DNA of 64,000 nt from an uncultured Eubacteriales bacterium (GTDB lineage Bacteria > Bacillota > Clostridia > Oscillospirales > Acutalibacteraceae): assembly GCA_934630515.1 (NCBI GenBank), contig CAKTVV010000017.1:5305-69304 (forward strand), written 5' to 3'. Shown here in pieces: positions 15,947-25,138 of this stretch. The notes beneath the pieces are model-generated. The model saw nothing but the letters and a program-made list of their open reading frames with translations, was not told the origin of the DNA and did not search any database. Every line of letters starts with the position of its first letter. Position 1 is the first letter of the stretch. Made by a program: the position numbers and the translations under genes.

Positions 15947-18400
15947 TCACAGCATGGACGCCGGGTTAATATCCACATAGAGACTGATCCGGCGATTCAC
16001 CGGGTCAGCCAGAAACAATTGCATACTCTCCCGCACCATGCGGCGCATGGCGGCGGTGTTGCGTGCCTTGACAATGAGCTTATACCGGTACTTTCCCGCT
16101 ACCCGGAGCACCGACGCCGGGGTGGGATCCAGTGCGATCATCGGCAGCCCGGCGTAGGCACCGGTCGCCGCCGCCCGCAGCCGCTCCAGCATCCGGGCAG
16201 CCGCCTGCCGCACCTCCCCCTCCTGCAAGCCGGTAAATCCGAACAAAAACAGATCGGCAAAGGGCGGATAGTGCATCATCCGACGGGAAGCGATCTCCAG
16301 CTCATAAAAGCTCTTATAATCCTGGGCAGACGCCAGCTCGATCACCGGGTTATCCGGTGTGAAGGTCTGGATCACCGCACGTCCCTGCTGCCCCCGGCGT
16401 CCGGCACGACCGATCACCTGCGTCAGCAGCGAAAAGGTAGTCTCAAAGCAGCGGTAATCCTCCCCGTACAGGGATTGATCCGCCGACAGCACCCCCACCA
16501 GCCCCACCTGCGGGAAATCCAGCCCCTTTGCCACCATCTGGGTACCGATCATGATCCGGTATTTCCCGGCGGCAAAATCCCGGAAGTGGTTCTCATAGGC
16601 AAAGCGGGACATGGTGGTATCCGTATCCATCCGCAGCACCGGCACCCCGGGAAACAGCTCCTCCAGCTGCTCCTCCACCAGCTGCGTCCCCTGCCCGGTG
16701 TACCGTAGCTTATCGGAGCCGCAGGTCGGACAGATGGTCGGCGGCAGCTGGCTATGCCCGCAATAATGGCACATGAGCCGTCGGTTCGCTTTATGATAGG
16801 TCATGGAAATGCTGCACGCCGGGCAGGTCACCACCTGGCCACAGGAGCGGCAGGACACATGTGTGTGGAAGCCCCTGCGATTCAGCAGCAGGATCACCTG
16901 CTGTCCGGCATCAAGACATTCCCGCATCGCCCGTTCCAGCGTGGCGCCGATAGCGGTCTCGCTGTCCGGCTCCTGCCGCCGATCCGCCACCGTCACCGCC
17001 GGCAGCTCGGTATCCCCGAACCGCTTCGTCAGCTCCACCAACGCATAGCGGCCGGACAGCGCCGCATGATAGCTCTCCACACTGGGGGTGGCGGAGCTAA
17101 GCAGCAGCAGCGCATTATGCCGTGCGCAGCGGAAGCGTGCCACATCCCGGGCATGATACCGGGGCGTCGATTCGGATTTATAGGTATGCTCCTGCTCCTC
17201 ATCCAAAATGATCAGCCCCAGCTCCTCGCAGGGGGCAAACACCGCCGAGCGGGTCCCCACCACGATACGGGCCTCCCCCCGGCGCACCCGCTTCCATTCA
17301 TCCATACGTTCCCCGATGGCAAGGCCGCTGTGCAGCACCGCCACCTGCTTGCCGTATCGTTCCAGAAACAGCGCCATGGTCTGAGGAGTCAGGGAAATCT
17401 CCGGCACCAGCACGATGATCTGTTTGCCATCCGCCAGCACCCGGTCGATCAAATTCATATAGACAGCGGTCTTGCCGCTGCCGGTCACCCCGTGCAGCAG
17501 CGCCGCTGCCGCCGAGGGACCTGCATACAGCTCCGTCAGGCGCTCCAGCGCCTGCTGCTGTTCTTCGTTAAGCGTATACGCCTTCGGAGCGGCGGGCGCT
17601 GCAGAGGCTGCATAGGGACTGCGCAGCACCTCGGCATCGTACACCTGTACCAAGCCCTTCTTCTCCAACGTGCGCACCACTGCCGGGGTCACCCCGGCAA
17701 AATAGCACACTTCCTTGACCGATGCCGCTCCGGCATCCTGCAGCAAGCGGTATACCGCTTGCTGTTTTTCCGTCAGCTTGAGGGGCTCCTCCTCCGGTGG
17801 CGGACACAGCCGCACCATCCGCAGGGTGGCATCGCCCCATTTCTGGGAGGCGTCCTCCGTGCGGAGCAGCACCCCCAGCTCCAGCAAATGCCGCAGCGCC
17901 GGGGCATCTTCCACCATGCCGACCCGCTTGAGCAGGGTCTCCTGATCGGCACCCCCGGGGCACCGGGAGACGAACGCCAGCAGCTGCCGCTCGTTAGGGG
18001 TCAGGGTCTCCAGCGTCTCCGGCGGTACATCCACCGCCGGGCGCAGCACCGGGCGCAGCTGCATATACAGCCCTGTAGGCAGCATCGCCCGCACAGCGTC
18101 AAACAACGGACAAAAGGTGCGCTCCTGCAAAAACCGGGCCAACGCCACCATTTCCTCGCTAAGCAGCGGCGTCTCATCCATGCGGGACAGCACCGGCTTA
18201 CACCGGGCGGGGTCGGTCACATCATCCAGCTCCAACACCAGCCCCTGCCGCCGCCGATTGCCGCCCCCAAAGGGAACGACCACCCGCAGCCCGATCAGCG
18301 GCTCGCCCAGCAGCTCCTCCGACCAACGGTAGGAATAGGGCTTATCGTAGGAAAAGGCTGCCTGCTCCACGGCTATTTTCACCACGGATGTGCGGGGCAT
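15947..18400 (-). CDS. priA: Primosomal protein N', replication restart helicase
   Basis: PriA recognises collapsed forks, unwinds DNA 3' to 5' and loads the replicative helicase. The 817-residue protein has an N-terminal 3'BD domain, Walker A GVTGSGKT near residue 302, a DEEQEH box, four Cys pairs of the zinc module (CRSCG, CPAC, CHYCG, CPTCG around 515-560) and the helicase C-terminal GRAGRRG motif. Length is normal. coaBC, which separates rpoZ and priA in Bacillus, is missing here. Confidence 0.97.
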   Translation of the reverse strand: MPRTSVVKIAVEQAAFSYDKPYSYRWSEELLGEPLIGLRVVVPFGGGNRRRQGLVLELDDVTDPARCKPVLSRMDETPLLSEEMVALARFLQERTFCPLFDAVRAMLPTGLYMQLRPVLRPAVDVPPETLETLTPNERQLLAFVSRCPGGADQETLLKRVGMVEDAPALRHLLELGVLLRTEDASQKWGDATLRMVRLCPPPEEEPLKLTEKQQAVYRLLQDAGAASVKEVCYFAGVTPAVVRTLEKKGLVQVYDAEVLRSPYAASAAPAAPKAYTLNEEQQQALERLTELYAGPSAAAALLHGVTGSGKTAVYMNLIDRVLADGKQIIVLVPEISLTPQTMALFLERYGKQVAVLHSGLAIGERMDEWKRVRRGEARIVVGTRSAVFAPCEELGLIILDEEQEHTYKSESTPRYHARDVARFRCARHNALLLLSSATPSVESYHAALSGRYALVELTKRFGDTELPAVTVADRRQEPDSETAIGATLERAMRECLDAGQQVILLLNRRGFHTHVSCRSCGQVVTCPACSISMTYHKANRRLMCHYCGHSQLPPTICPTCGSDKLRYTGQGTQLVEEQLEELFPGVPVLRMDTDTTMSRFAYENHFRDFAAGKYRIMIGTQMVAKGLDFPQVGLVGVLSADQSLYGEDYRCFETTFSLLTQVIGRAGRRGQQGRAVIQTFTPDNPVIELASAQDYKSFYELEIASRRMMHYPPFADLFLFGFTGLQEGEVRQAAARMLERLRAAATGAYAGLPMIALDPTPASVLRVAGKYRYKLIVKARNTAAMRRMVRESMQLFLADPVNRRISLYVDINPASML

Positions 18401-18447
18401 GCGGTCTCCCTCCTTCCCGATCCTGCCGCCGGCATCTCACCGGTCAG

Positions 18448-18651
18448 TCAATCGTCGTTATCCGACACGATCAGCGAGCAGTCGCCGTCCTTGAAATCCT
18501 TGATCGCCAGGCTGACCGGCTTTTCAATGATGATCTCATGGTTTTCGATCGCATCCTCGGCGATCTGACGGGCACGCTTCGCTACGCCCACCACCACGGC
18601 ATATCGGCTGTTATCGCCTTTCAATTCTTCAATATCACTGGGTGCTAACAT
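18448..18651 (-). CDS. rpoZ: RNA polymerase omega subunit
   Basis: A 67-residue omega subunit that helps assemble RNA polymerase. The pattern SRYAVVVGVAKRARQIAE with a following PVSLAIKDF matches the family. A GGAGG site 9 bases before the ATG lies within the end of gmk, which it overlaps by 17 bases. The gmk-rpoZ-priA order is classical for Firmicutes. Confidence 0.93.
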   Translation of the reverse strand: MLAPSDIEELKGDNSRYAVVVGVAKRARQIAEDAIENHEIIIEKPVSLAIKDFKDGDCSLIVSDNDD

Positions 18652-19261
18652 CGTTCAAAACCTCCAAAATTGTATTTTCCATGCGCTGATACCGCATAGA
18701 CTCAGCATCGATGATGGTGTTGATGCGGGCGACCGCCTTCTCCACCTCGTCGTTGAGTACCACATACTGATACCGGAACGCCCGGCTCAGCTCCATCTGC
18801 GCCGTCGCCATCCGCCGGCGGATCTTCTCCTCCGTCTCGGTGGCACGGTCCCGCAGCCGCCGCTCCAGCTCCTCAAAGGAGGGGATCGTGATGAAAATGG
18901 ACACCAGATCGGAGCGGTGGTTCATTACCTTTTCCGCCCCCTGCACCTCGATCTCCAGAATAACGTTCTTCCCCTCGTTGAGCCAGCGGCGAATAGGCGC
19001 CTCCGGCGTGCCGTAGTATTCGCCGTTATATTCGGCATATTCCAGAAATCCGTCCTTACGGATGGTATCCTCAAACTCCTCCCGGGTGCGGAAGAAATAG
19101 TGGACCCCGTCCTGCTCCCCCGGGCGGGGTGCCCGGGTGGTCATGGAGATGGACAGCACCGTGTCCTCCCGCATGGACAGCAGCGATTTGATGATCGTCC
19201 CTTTCCCCGACCCGGATGGCCCGGACAGAACGATCAGCATCCCCTCAGACGTCGTGTTCAT
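18635..19261 (-). CDS. gmk: Guanylate kinase
   Basis: Gmk converts GMP to GDP with ATP. The 208-residue protein has the P-loop SGPSGSGKGT, the GMP-binding TTRAPRPGE and the EYAEYNGEYYGTP stretch, and the lid region. I keep the ATG at 19261, which overlaps the remA end by 17 bases, since a GAGGAGG lies 6 bases upstream; the internal ATG at 19240 has no properly spaced site. Confidence 0.96.
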   Translation of the reverse strand: MNTTSEGMLIVLSGPSGSGKGTIIKSLLSMREDTVLSISMTTRAPRPGEQDGVHYFFRTREEFEDTIRKDGFLEYAEYNGEYYGTPEAPIRRWLNEGKNVILEIEVQGAEKVMNHRSDLVSIFITIPSFEELERRLRDRATETEEKIRRRMATAQMELSRAFRYQYVVLNDEVEKAVARINTIIDAESMRYQRMENTILEVLNDVSTQ

Positions 19262-19508
19262 CGTCTTCCTCCTCTGTATCGTCCAGACGGTTCGCCACCG
19301 TCTCGGGCTGCACCGCCGACAGGATCACATGGTCACTGTCGGTGATCAGCACCGCCCGGGTGCGCCGTCCGTAGGTGGCATCGATGAGGACGCCACGCTC
19401 CTTTGCCTCCTGAATGATCCGCTTGATGGGGGCGGATTCCGGGCTGACGATCGCCACCAGCCGTCCCGCCGCCACCATATTGCCAAAACCGATGTTAATG
19501 AGCTTCAT
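19245..19508 (-). CDS. remA: RemA-like extracellular matrix regulator (DUF370)
   Basis: An 87-residue small DNA-binding protein of the RemA/DUF370 family. Bacillus RemA activates biofilm matrix and osmoprotection genes. Family signatures are the start MKLINIGFGNMVAAGR, the IVSPESAPIKRIIQ segment and DATYGRRTRAVLI. The acidic tail (DDTEEEDDEHD) is unusual-looking but falls outside the conserved core. The gene lies between yicC and gmk exactly as in Bacillus. Confidence 0.92.
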   Translation of the reverse strand: MKLINIGFGNMVAAGRLVAIVSPESAPIKRIIQEAKERGVLIDATYGRRTRAVLITDSDHVILSAVQPETVANRLDDTEEEDDEHDV

Positions 19509-19544
19509 AGCTGCTGCGCCTCCATCCTTTGCGCTTTGCGATAT

Positions 19545-20423
19545 TTACTCAATGTTCTGAATCTGTTCCCGGATCTTTTCGATCTCCGCTTTCACATCCA
19601 GCACGATGCGGGTCAGCGTCAGATCGCTGCATTTCGACCCGATGGTGTTGGTCTCCCGGTTGATCTCCTGCACTAAAAAGTCCAGCTTACGCCCCACGGC
19701 GCCGTCGCCGCTTACAAGACTGTCCAGCTGATCCAGATGACTGCGCAGGCGGACGGTCTCTTCGTCCACCGCCACCTTATCGGCGTAGACCGCCACCTCC
19801 GTGAGCAGGCGGCTCTCGTCCAGCGGCACCCCATCCAGCAGCTCCCGGATGCGGGTCTCCAGCTTTTCCTTGCGCTCCTGCACCGTTTGCGGAGAGCGCT
19901 GCTCCACCTGACCGACCGCCTCCCGGATGGTACGGCTGCGAGCCAGCACGTCGTCCCGCAGACGGGCGCCCTCCCGCTCCCGCATAGCGACAAACTTCGC
20001 CAGTGCCTGCTCTGCCACCGGCTGCACAGCGGCAAACACCGCCTCCTCATCCACCGCCGCCTGGCAGACCGTGAGAATATCCGGATACCGGGACAGGGAC
20101 ACCGCCGACAGCTCCTCGCGGATGCCGTAATGCTCGGTCAGCTCCCGCAGCGCCTGCACATAGCCGGATGCCAGCTCGTGGTTGACCGCCACCCGGGTGC
20201 CCTCGGTGGACAGCGCCTCGAGCTGCACGAACATATCCACCTTGCCCCGGCTGACCCGCTGCTGCACAAAGCTGCGCAGCCGCTCCTCCAAAAAGCCGTA
20301 TGCCCGAGGCACCCGGCAGGAAAACTCGAAAAAACGGTGGTTGACCGATTTGACCTCCACCAGTATGGAGAAGTTGCCCACCGTATCCTGCGCCCGACCG
20401 AAGCCGGTCATACTGCGTATCAT
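19545..20423 (-). CDS. yicC: YicC/YloC family endoribonuclease
   Basis: A 292-residue cytoplasmic protein of the YicC family, recently linked to RNA decay. It has the invariant start MIRSMTGFGRA, the VEVKSVNHRFFE segment, and the C-terminal DUF1732 part KLDFLVQEINRETNTIGSK. I use the ATG at 20423, which gives the conserved family start with GAGGTG about 9 bases upstream; another ATG three codons earlier is too close to it. It is the first gene of the long leftward operon. Confidence 0.93.
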   Translation of the reverse strand: MIRSMTGFGRAQDTVGNFSILVEVKSVNHRFFEFSCRVPRAYGFLEERLRSFVQQRVSRGKVDMFVQLEALSTEGTRVAVNHELASGYVQALRELTEHYGIREELSAVSLSRYPDILTVCQAAVDEEAVFAAVQPVAEQALAKFVAMREREGARLRDDVLARSRTIREAVGQVEQRSPQTVQERKEKLETRIRELLDGVPLDESRLLTEVAVYADKVAVDEETVRLRSHLDQLDSLVSGDGAVGRKLDFLVQEINRETNTIGSKCSDLTLTRIVLDVKAEIEKIREQIQNIE

Positions 20424-20484
20424 GGGAACCATCACCTCTGCTCCGGGCGGATAAGGACATACCCACCCAATATAGTTACCCCGT

Positions 20485-20513
20485 ATTTTACCAGTTTTTA
20501 CGCACAGTGTCAA
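20485..20513 (-). promoter_or_regulatory. Promoter of the yicC-to-spoVM operon
   Basis: On the minus strand TTGACA (20513-20508), 17 bases, then TAAAAT (20490-20485). It is a nearly perfect sigma-A promoter about 60 bases before the yicC start. No terminator is evident until 6.65 kb, so it may drive sixteen genes. Confidence 0.85.
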
Positions 20514-20583
20514 GAAAAAAGCCCCGAAAACTGCGATTGGTTACAATTTTTTAATCTTTGCTCCGCCATGATCCACAGCAGAG

Positions 20584-20616
20584 AAAAGAGCGTCCTGCCG
20601 TCACCGGCAGAACGCT
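20584..20616 (-). terminator. Terminator after the tepA-to-DUF3006 genes
   Basis: The arms GAGCGTCCTGCCG (20588-20600) and CGGCAGAACGCTC (20604-20616) pair. On the minus strand TTTT follows the hairpin, about 20 bases after the last stop codon. Confidence 0.82.
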
Positions 20617-20634
20617 CCGTCCAAATCGGTATGT

Positions 20635-20859
20635 TTATTGCCCGCCGGCTCGCAGCAGCTTTTCCTGCAGGCGCAGGATCTCCGCCCGACGAGCGGCCGT
20701 CGCCTCCGCATCCGCCACGAACGCCCCGGCCTGCTCCCGGAGCATATCTCCCTCGGCGGCATCCGACGGCAGCCGTGTGCGCAGCACATCCCGGCTCTCG
20801 CCCGCTTCGTCTACCAGCACCGCCCATTCGCCCTCAAAGCGATCCAAGCTATAGAGCAT
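20635..20859 (-). CDS. DUF3006-family small protein
   Basis: A 74-residue protein resembling DUF3006, small acidic proteins often paired with ComEC-like hydrolases. It has the family-like opening YSLDRFEGEWAVLVDE, then an RLPSDAAEGDML segment and a charged helical C-terminus. Its ATG follows the stop codon of the hydrolase gene directly (TAAATG), so the two are coupled. The function is unknown. Confidence 0.75.
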   Translation of the reverse strand: MLYSLDRFEGEWAVLVDEAGESRDVLRTRLPSDAAEGDMLREQAGAFVADAEATAARRAEILRLQEKLLRAGGQ

Positions 20860-21813
20860 TTACGCCGCCTCCTTCTGCAGCTGCACCGCCGTATGCCCGT
20901 CGGTGACAAACACGATATCTCCATCCACATCGCTGCGCAGGGTTGTTACATTGTGCTTCTCCAGCAGCTGCAGGGTCTCCTTGTGAGGATGGCCGTAGCT
21001 GTTGCCCTTGCCGCAGGTCAGCACCGCATAGGCAGGCGCTACCCGCTTGAGAAACGCCTCCGAGGTGGCGGTGCGGCTGCCGTGATGCCCCGCCTTGAGG
21101 ACATCGGCGCTCAGCTCTGTTCCCCGCTCCAGCAGTGCCTGCTCCACCGGCGTTTCCGCATCGCCCATAAAAAGGAACCGCCGCTCGCCGTATACCACCC
21201 GGCTTACCACCGACATGTTGTTAGGGTCACTGCTCTGCTCCAGCGGCGCCAGAATCTGCACCTGCGCCTCCCCCAGCAACAGCGTATCCCCCGGCTGCGC
21301 CTGCCGGACGGAGACCTGCTTTTCGTCCAGCGCCTGCAGCATGGACAGATACACCGCCGAGGTAGGCGTCGCCGACTGGGGCATATACGCCATCAGGAAC
21401 GTGTCGATGGGAAGCGCCCGGATCACCCGAGCCATACTGCCGATATGGTCGGCATGGGGATGGGTGGCGATCACAATATTCAGCCGCTCCACCCCTTGGC
21501 GCTGCAGATATTCAAGGATCGTATCGGCATCTCCTTTTTCGCCGGCGTCGATCAGCATGGACGCCGCTCCCTGCCGCACCAAAATGCAGTCGGCATTGCC
21601 CACGTCGATGAAGTGTACCTCCAGCTGACCGCCCGGCGTCGTCGAAGTGCCCTGGAATCCGGAATCCGCAAACAGCGTATCCCAATCCGGAATGCCGGAG
21701 CCGGGGATCCGGGAGCCGATCTCAATCACCAGTGCAAACACAAGGATGACTGCCATGCCGATCAGATACAGCCGTTTTTTCGCTGACAGCCTTCTGCTGC
21801 GCCTGCCGCTCAT
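20860..21813 (-). CDS. ComEC/Rec2-like metallo-beta-lactamase fold hydrolase
   Basis: A 317-residue protein with one N-terminal membrane helix (about residues 13-32) and an extracytoplasmic metallo-beta-lactamase domain like that of ComEC. It has the HFIDVGNADCILV strand, the metal motif THPHADHIGS and the late His in AGHHGSRTATS. It lacks the ComEC channel domain, so it is probably a stand-alone secreted-face nuclease or phosphodiesterase and not the DNA uptake pore. The ATG at 21813 overlaps the ftsK stop (ATGA) with GGGGAGG upstream. Confidence 0.85.
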   Translation of the reverse strand: MSGRRSRRLSAKKRLYLIGMAVILVFALVIEIGSRIPGSGIPDWDTLFADSGFQGTSTTPGGQLEVHFIDVGNADCILVRQGAASMLIDAGEKGDADTILEYLQRQGVERLNIVIATHPHADHIGSMARVIRALPIDTFLMAYMPQSATPTSAVYLSMLQALDEKQVSVRQAQPGDTLLLGEAQVQILAPLEQSSDPNNMSVVSRVVYGERRFLFMGDAETPVEQALLERGTELSADVLKAGHHGSRTATSEAFLKRVAPAYAVLTCGKGNSYGHPHKETLQLLEKHNVTTLRSDVDGDIVFVTDGHTAVQLQKEAA

Positions 21814-24224
21814 TCTCCGTCCTCCCCGTTCATGGACATTTCGATCCACTGCTGGCGGGTGATCAGCACCTTGCGGGGCTTGCTGCCCTCACTGGGGCCG
21901 ATAATGCCCCGCTGCTCCATCTGATCGATGATCCGCCCCGACCGGGCGTAACCGAACCGCAGCTTCCGCTGGATCATGGAGGTGGAGATCTGCCCCTCCT
22001 CCACGGCGATCTTGATGGCGTCATTCAGCGCCGGGTCGCTCTCGCCGTCCTCGTCGCCGTCTGCCGTCTCCCCCTTGGCGGAGGCTCGCCCGGCGGCTGC
22101 CGCCAGCTTGTCGATCTCCGCCGTCACACTTTCGTCGTATGCCTGCTCTCCCTCACCGGAGCGCACAAAGTCGATCACCCGTTCGATCTCCTGGTTGGTG
22201 ACGAAGCAGCCCTGCACCCGCAGCGGCTTCGACTGCCCCACCGGCATAAACAGCATATCGCCGTAGCCCAACAGCTTTTCAGCGCCGCCCGCATCCAGAA
22301 TGGTGCGGCTATCCACGGCGCTGGCCACCGTCAGTGCCAGACGGGAGGGGATGTTCGCCTTGATCAGCCCGGTGATGACATCCACCGACGGGCGCTGGGT
22401 GGCGATCACCATGTGCATTCCGGCGGCACGGGCCATCTGCGCCAGACGGCAGATGGAATCTTCCACCTCATTCGCCGCCGCCATCATCAGATCCGCCAGC
22501 TCGTCGATCACAATAAGGATCAGCGGCAAGGGCTTAAACTCCCCCTTGCGGCGTGCCAGATCATTATAGCCGCCGATATCCCGCACCTTGGTATCCGCAA
22601 ACATCTGATACCGCTTGAGCATTTCGTTTACCGCCCAGCTGAGGGCGCCCGCCGCCTTACGGGGATCGGTCACCACCGGCACCAGCAGATGCGGAATGCC
22701 GTTATAAATATCAAACTCCACCTTTTTGGGGTCGATGAGGATCATTTTCACCTCATCGGGCGTCGCACGGAACAGCACCGATTGGATCATGGAGTTAGTA
22801 CACACAGACTTACCGGAGCCGGTGGTACCGGCGATCAGCAGATGGGGCATCTTCGCCAGATCCGCCAGCACGATATGCCCCTCGATATCCTGCCCCAGCG
22901 CCACCGACAGCTTCCCCTTGGCGCCCCGGAACTCCGGTGTATCCAGCAGACTGCGCAAGCCCACCACACGGCGTGCCTTATTCGGCACCTCAATGCCCAC
23001 CGCCGCCTTATTGGGGATCGGCGCCTCAATGCGCACGCCGGTGGTCGCCAGCCGCAGCGCAATATCGTCCGCCAGCCCGGTGATCCGGCTGATCTTCACC
23101 CCGGCGCTGGGCTCCAGCTCATACCGGGTCACCGCCGGGCCGCTGGTGATGTCGCTCAAGCGGGTGCTGATGCCGAAATCCTTGAGGGTACTCACCAGCA
23201 GCTGTCCCCTCGCCCGCAGCTCCGTGTCGGAGGTTCCCTCCGCCGTCACCTTTACATCCTCCAGCAGGGACAGCGGCGGAAAACGATATGCAGCGCCTTC
23301 CTCCTCCGGCTCCTTAGGCTCCTCGAACAAAAGGGCATCCTCCGACTCCTCGGAGGTTTCCGCCGTCTCCGGCGCAGGTGCCGACGGCTCCGGCTCATTC
23401 ATCGCCGCCGCTGCAGACTGCAGCGCCTCCAGCTCTGCCCCACTGCCGGCATCCCCCGGCATCTCCGGCTCCGGAAGCACCGGCGGCTCCTCCGTCTCCT
23501 CGGCAGAAACCGGGGGCTTTTCTTTCTTTTTGCCGCCCCGGGCATATCCCTCGCCCAAATCGATATCAATGGCAGGCTTGCGCTTTTCCGCCGCCTCCCG
23601 CCGCTGGGCGGTATGCTGGATCGCCTGCTCGATGCTCTCTTTGGTTTTGTCCACCGGCTTACGCAGCGCCTTCAGCACCGCAATGATGGTCGTGCCGGTC
23701 ACCAGCATGAAAAACACCACCATCAGCAGAATGATGATGATTTTGGCGCCGGTATCGCCGAACAGCTTTTCCGCCGGGTATCCCAGCAGCACCCCCAGCA
23801 CGCCGCCCCCCCGGTGGGCGCCGCCCTCCCGATAGGCGCTGACGATGGTCTGAACATACCCCATTGCCTCGGAATCGGTGGCATAGGTATAAATCACGCT
23901 GTTGAGCATCACCACAAAGGCGGCACTCTCCCAGATGCGGGCGCTGACGCTGCTCTGGTCCTTTTCCAACGCCAGCATCACGGCGACAAACGCCAGCACC
24001 AGCGGCAGCACATAGGCGCTGAAGCTGAGCAGCCCCAGCAGAAAGTTATGCATCCACGTCCACACATGCTCGCCGGGGATCAGAGCGATGCAAAACAGCA
24101 GCACCGCCACCGCCAGCAGGATCACCGCCTTCATCTGCCGCCGGGCACTCTGCTGCGCCGCCGTCTCCCGGGACGAGGTGCGCCGGGCGCCGCCGGTCTT
24201 GCGGGTCGTTTTTTTCGTTGCCAT
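21810..24224 (-). CDS. spoIIIE: FtsK/SpoIIIE DNA translocase
   Basis: This ATP-driven pump moves chromosomal DNA through the division or sporulation septum. The 804-residue protein has a basic N-terminus, about four membrane helices (roughly 30-180), an acidic Pro/Glu-rich linker, and a motor domain with Walker A GTTGSGKS near 464 and LILIVIDELADL Walker B. A C-terminal gamma winged helix (RKLRFGYARSGRIIDQME) reads orientation sequences. A spore former usually has one SpoIIIE copy. Its place behind tepA matches Bacillus spoIIIE, so I favour that name over ftsK. Confidence 0.92.
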   Translation of the reverse strand: MATKKTTRKTGGARRTSSRETAAQQSARRQMKAVILLAVAVLLFCIALIPGEHVWTWMHNFLLGLLSFSAYVLPLVLAFVAVMLALEKDQSSVSARIWESAAFVVMLNSVIYTYATDSEAMGYVQTIVSAYREGGAHRGGGVLGVLLGYPAEKLFGDTGAKIIIILLMVVFFMLVTGTTIIAVLKALRKPVDKTKESIEQAIQHTAQRREAAEKRKPAIDIDLGEGYARGGKKKEKPPVSAEETEEPPVLPEPEMPGDAGSGAELEALQSAAAAMNEPEPSAPAPETAETSEESEDALLFEEPKEPEEEGAAYRFPPLSLLEDVKVTAEGTSDTELRARGQLLVSTLKDFGISTRLSDITSGPAVTRYELEPSAGVKISRITGLADDIALRLATTGVRIEAPIPNKAAVGIEVPNKARRVVGLRSLLDTPEFRGAKGKLSVALGQDIEGHIVLADLAKMPHLLIAGTTGSGKSVCTNSMIQSVLFRATPDEVKMILIDPKKVEFDIYNGIPHLLVPVVTDPRKAAGALSWAVNEMLKRYQMFADTKVRDIGGYNDLARRKGEFKPLPLILIVIDELADLMMAAANEVEDSICRLAQMARAAGMHMVIATQRPSVDVITGLIKANIPSRLALTVASAVDSRTILDAGGAEKLLGYGDMLFMPVGQSKPLRVQGCFVTNQEIERVIDFVRSGEGEQAYDESVTAEIDKLAAAAGRASAKGETADGDEDGESDPALNDAIKIAVEEGQISTSMIQRKLRFGYARSGRIIDQMEQRGIIGPSEGSKPRKVLITRQQWIEMSMNGEDGE

Positions 24225-24290
24225 CTATGTAACGCCTCCGTATGGTAATTTCCGTATGTATCCGGCGCCCCTGCGGGTGCGCCGCTGTAC

Positions 24291-25013
24291 TTATTCCTGC
24301 TCGATCATGGTATACAAAGCCGCCAGCGCCTCCTTAAGCGAGCCCAGCCGGTCGATCAGCCCCTCGGCGACCGCCTCCTCGCCATCCAGCACACTGCCCA
24401 CGTCCGTCGCCATCTCCCCGGTGTTCATACACAGCTGGGAAAACCGCTGGGGGGTCATATGGGAATGACGGCACACAAAGTCGATGATCCGTTCCTGCAT
24501 CCGCTGAAAGTGCGTGAATGCCTGAGGCACCCCCAGCACCAGCCCGTTGATGCGCACCGGGTGGATCGTCATGGTGGCGGAGGGGACGATGAACGACTGC
24601 CGTGCCGCCACCGCCAACGGCACGCCGATGGAATGACCGCCCCCCAGCACCAGCGATACCGTAGGCTTTTTCATTCCGGCGATCAGCTCCGCCAACGCCA
24701 AGCCCGCCTCCACATCGCCGCCGACCGTGTTGAGCAGCACCAGCAGCCCCTCGATCTCCCGGCTCTCATCCACTGCTACCAATTGAGGGATCATATGCTC
24801 ATATTTGGTGGCTTTTGTCTCGCCGGGGAGCACATAATGCCCCTCGATCTGCCCCACAATGGTCATACAGTGGATCCGGTGGCTGCCGTTATCGGTGGTC
24901 ACCGAACCGGTATCCTCCACCATCTGCAGCCGCCGCTGCAGGCGGGTAGTCTCATCCTCGTTTCCCTTGTCCGGCTCTAAAGCCGGCTTCTTTTCGGTCT
25001 TATCCTGTTTCAC
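24291..25013 (-). CDS. tepA: TepA-like ClpP-fold protease
   Basis: A 240-residue ClpP-fold serine peptidase of the TepA (YmfB) type. It keeps the catalytic Ser in GGGHSIGVPLA and His in ATMTIHPVR, and the MQERIIDFVCRHS segment typical of TepA. In Bacillus it is linked to processing of exported or spore proteins. The N-terminus is a charged, poorly conserved extension. The start is a GTG at 25013; its GGAGGG Shine-Dalgarno is buried in a perfect 10-bp hairpin, so translation may be controlled. It stands just upstream of spoIIIE, as in Bacillus. Confidence 0.88.
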   Translation of the reverse strand: MKQDKTEKKPALEPDKGNEDETTRLQRRLQMVEDTGSVTTDNGSHRIHCMTIVGQIEGHYVLPGETKATKYEHMIPQLVAVDESREIEGLLVLLNTVGGDVEAGLALAELIAGMKKPTVSLVLGGGHSIGVPLAVAARQSFIVPSATMTIHPVRINGLVLGVPQAFTHFQRMQERIIDFVCRHSHMTPQRFSQLCMNTGEMATDVGSVLDGEEAVAEGLIDRLGSLKEALAALYTMIEQE

Positions 25014-25020
25014 ACGGCAT

Positions 25021-25052
25021 CCCTCCGGCTATTAGCGTATCCAGCCGAAGGG
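25021..25052 (-). promoter_or_regulatory. Leader hairpin hiding the tepA ribosome binding site
   Basis: In the mRNA the arm CCCUUCGGCU pairs over 10 bases with AGCCGGAGGG across a 12-base loop. The second arm contains the whole Shine-Dalgarno, 7 bases before the GTG start. Confidence 0.6.
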
Positions 25053-25073
25053 ATTTTATCAGCATATAATGAT

Positions 25074-25102
25074 AGTATACCGCAAATTCCGGAAATTGAC
25101 AA
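25074..25102 (-). promoter_or_regulatory. Promoter of tepA-spoIIIE
   Basis: On the minus strand TTGTCA (25102-25097), 17 bases, TATACT (25079-25074). This puts the transcription start about 55 bases before the GTG start and leaves room for the leader hairpin. Confidence 0.75.
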
Positions 25103-25138
25103 GGCTTTTTCCGGCGAAATTCCATTTCAAAAAAATGC

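Noticed and set aside
16754..18568. 604-codon plus-strand ORF
   Set aside because: It is antisense to priA, which has all its helicase and zinc motifs.
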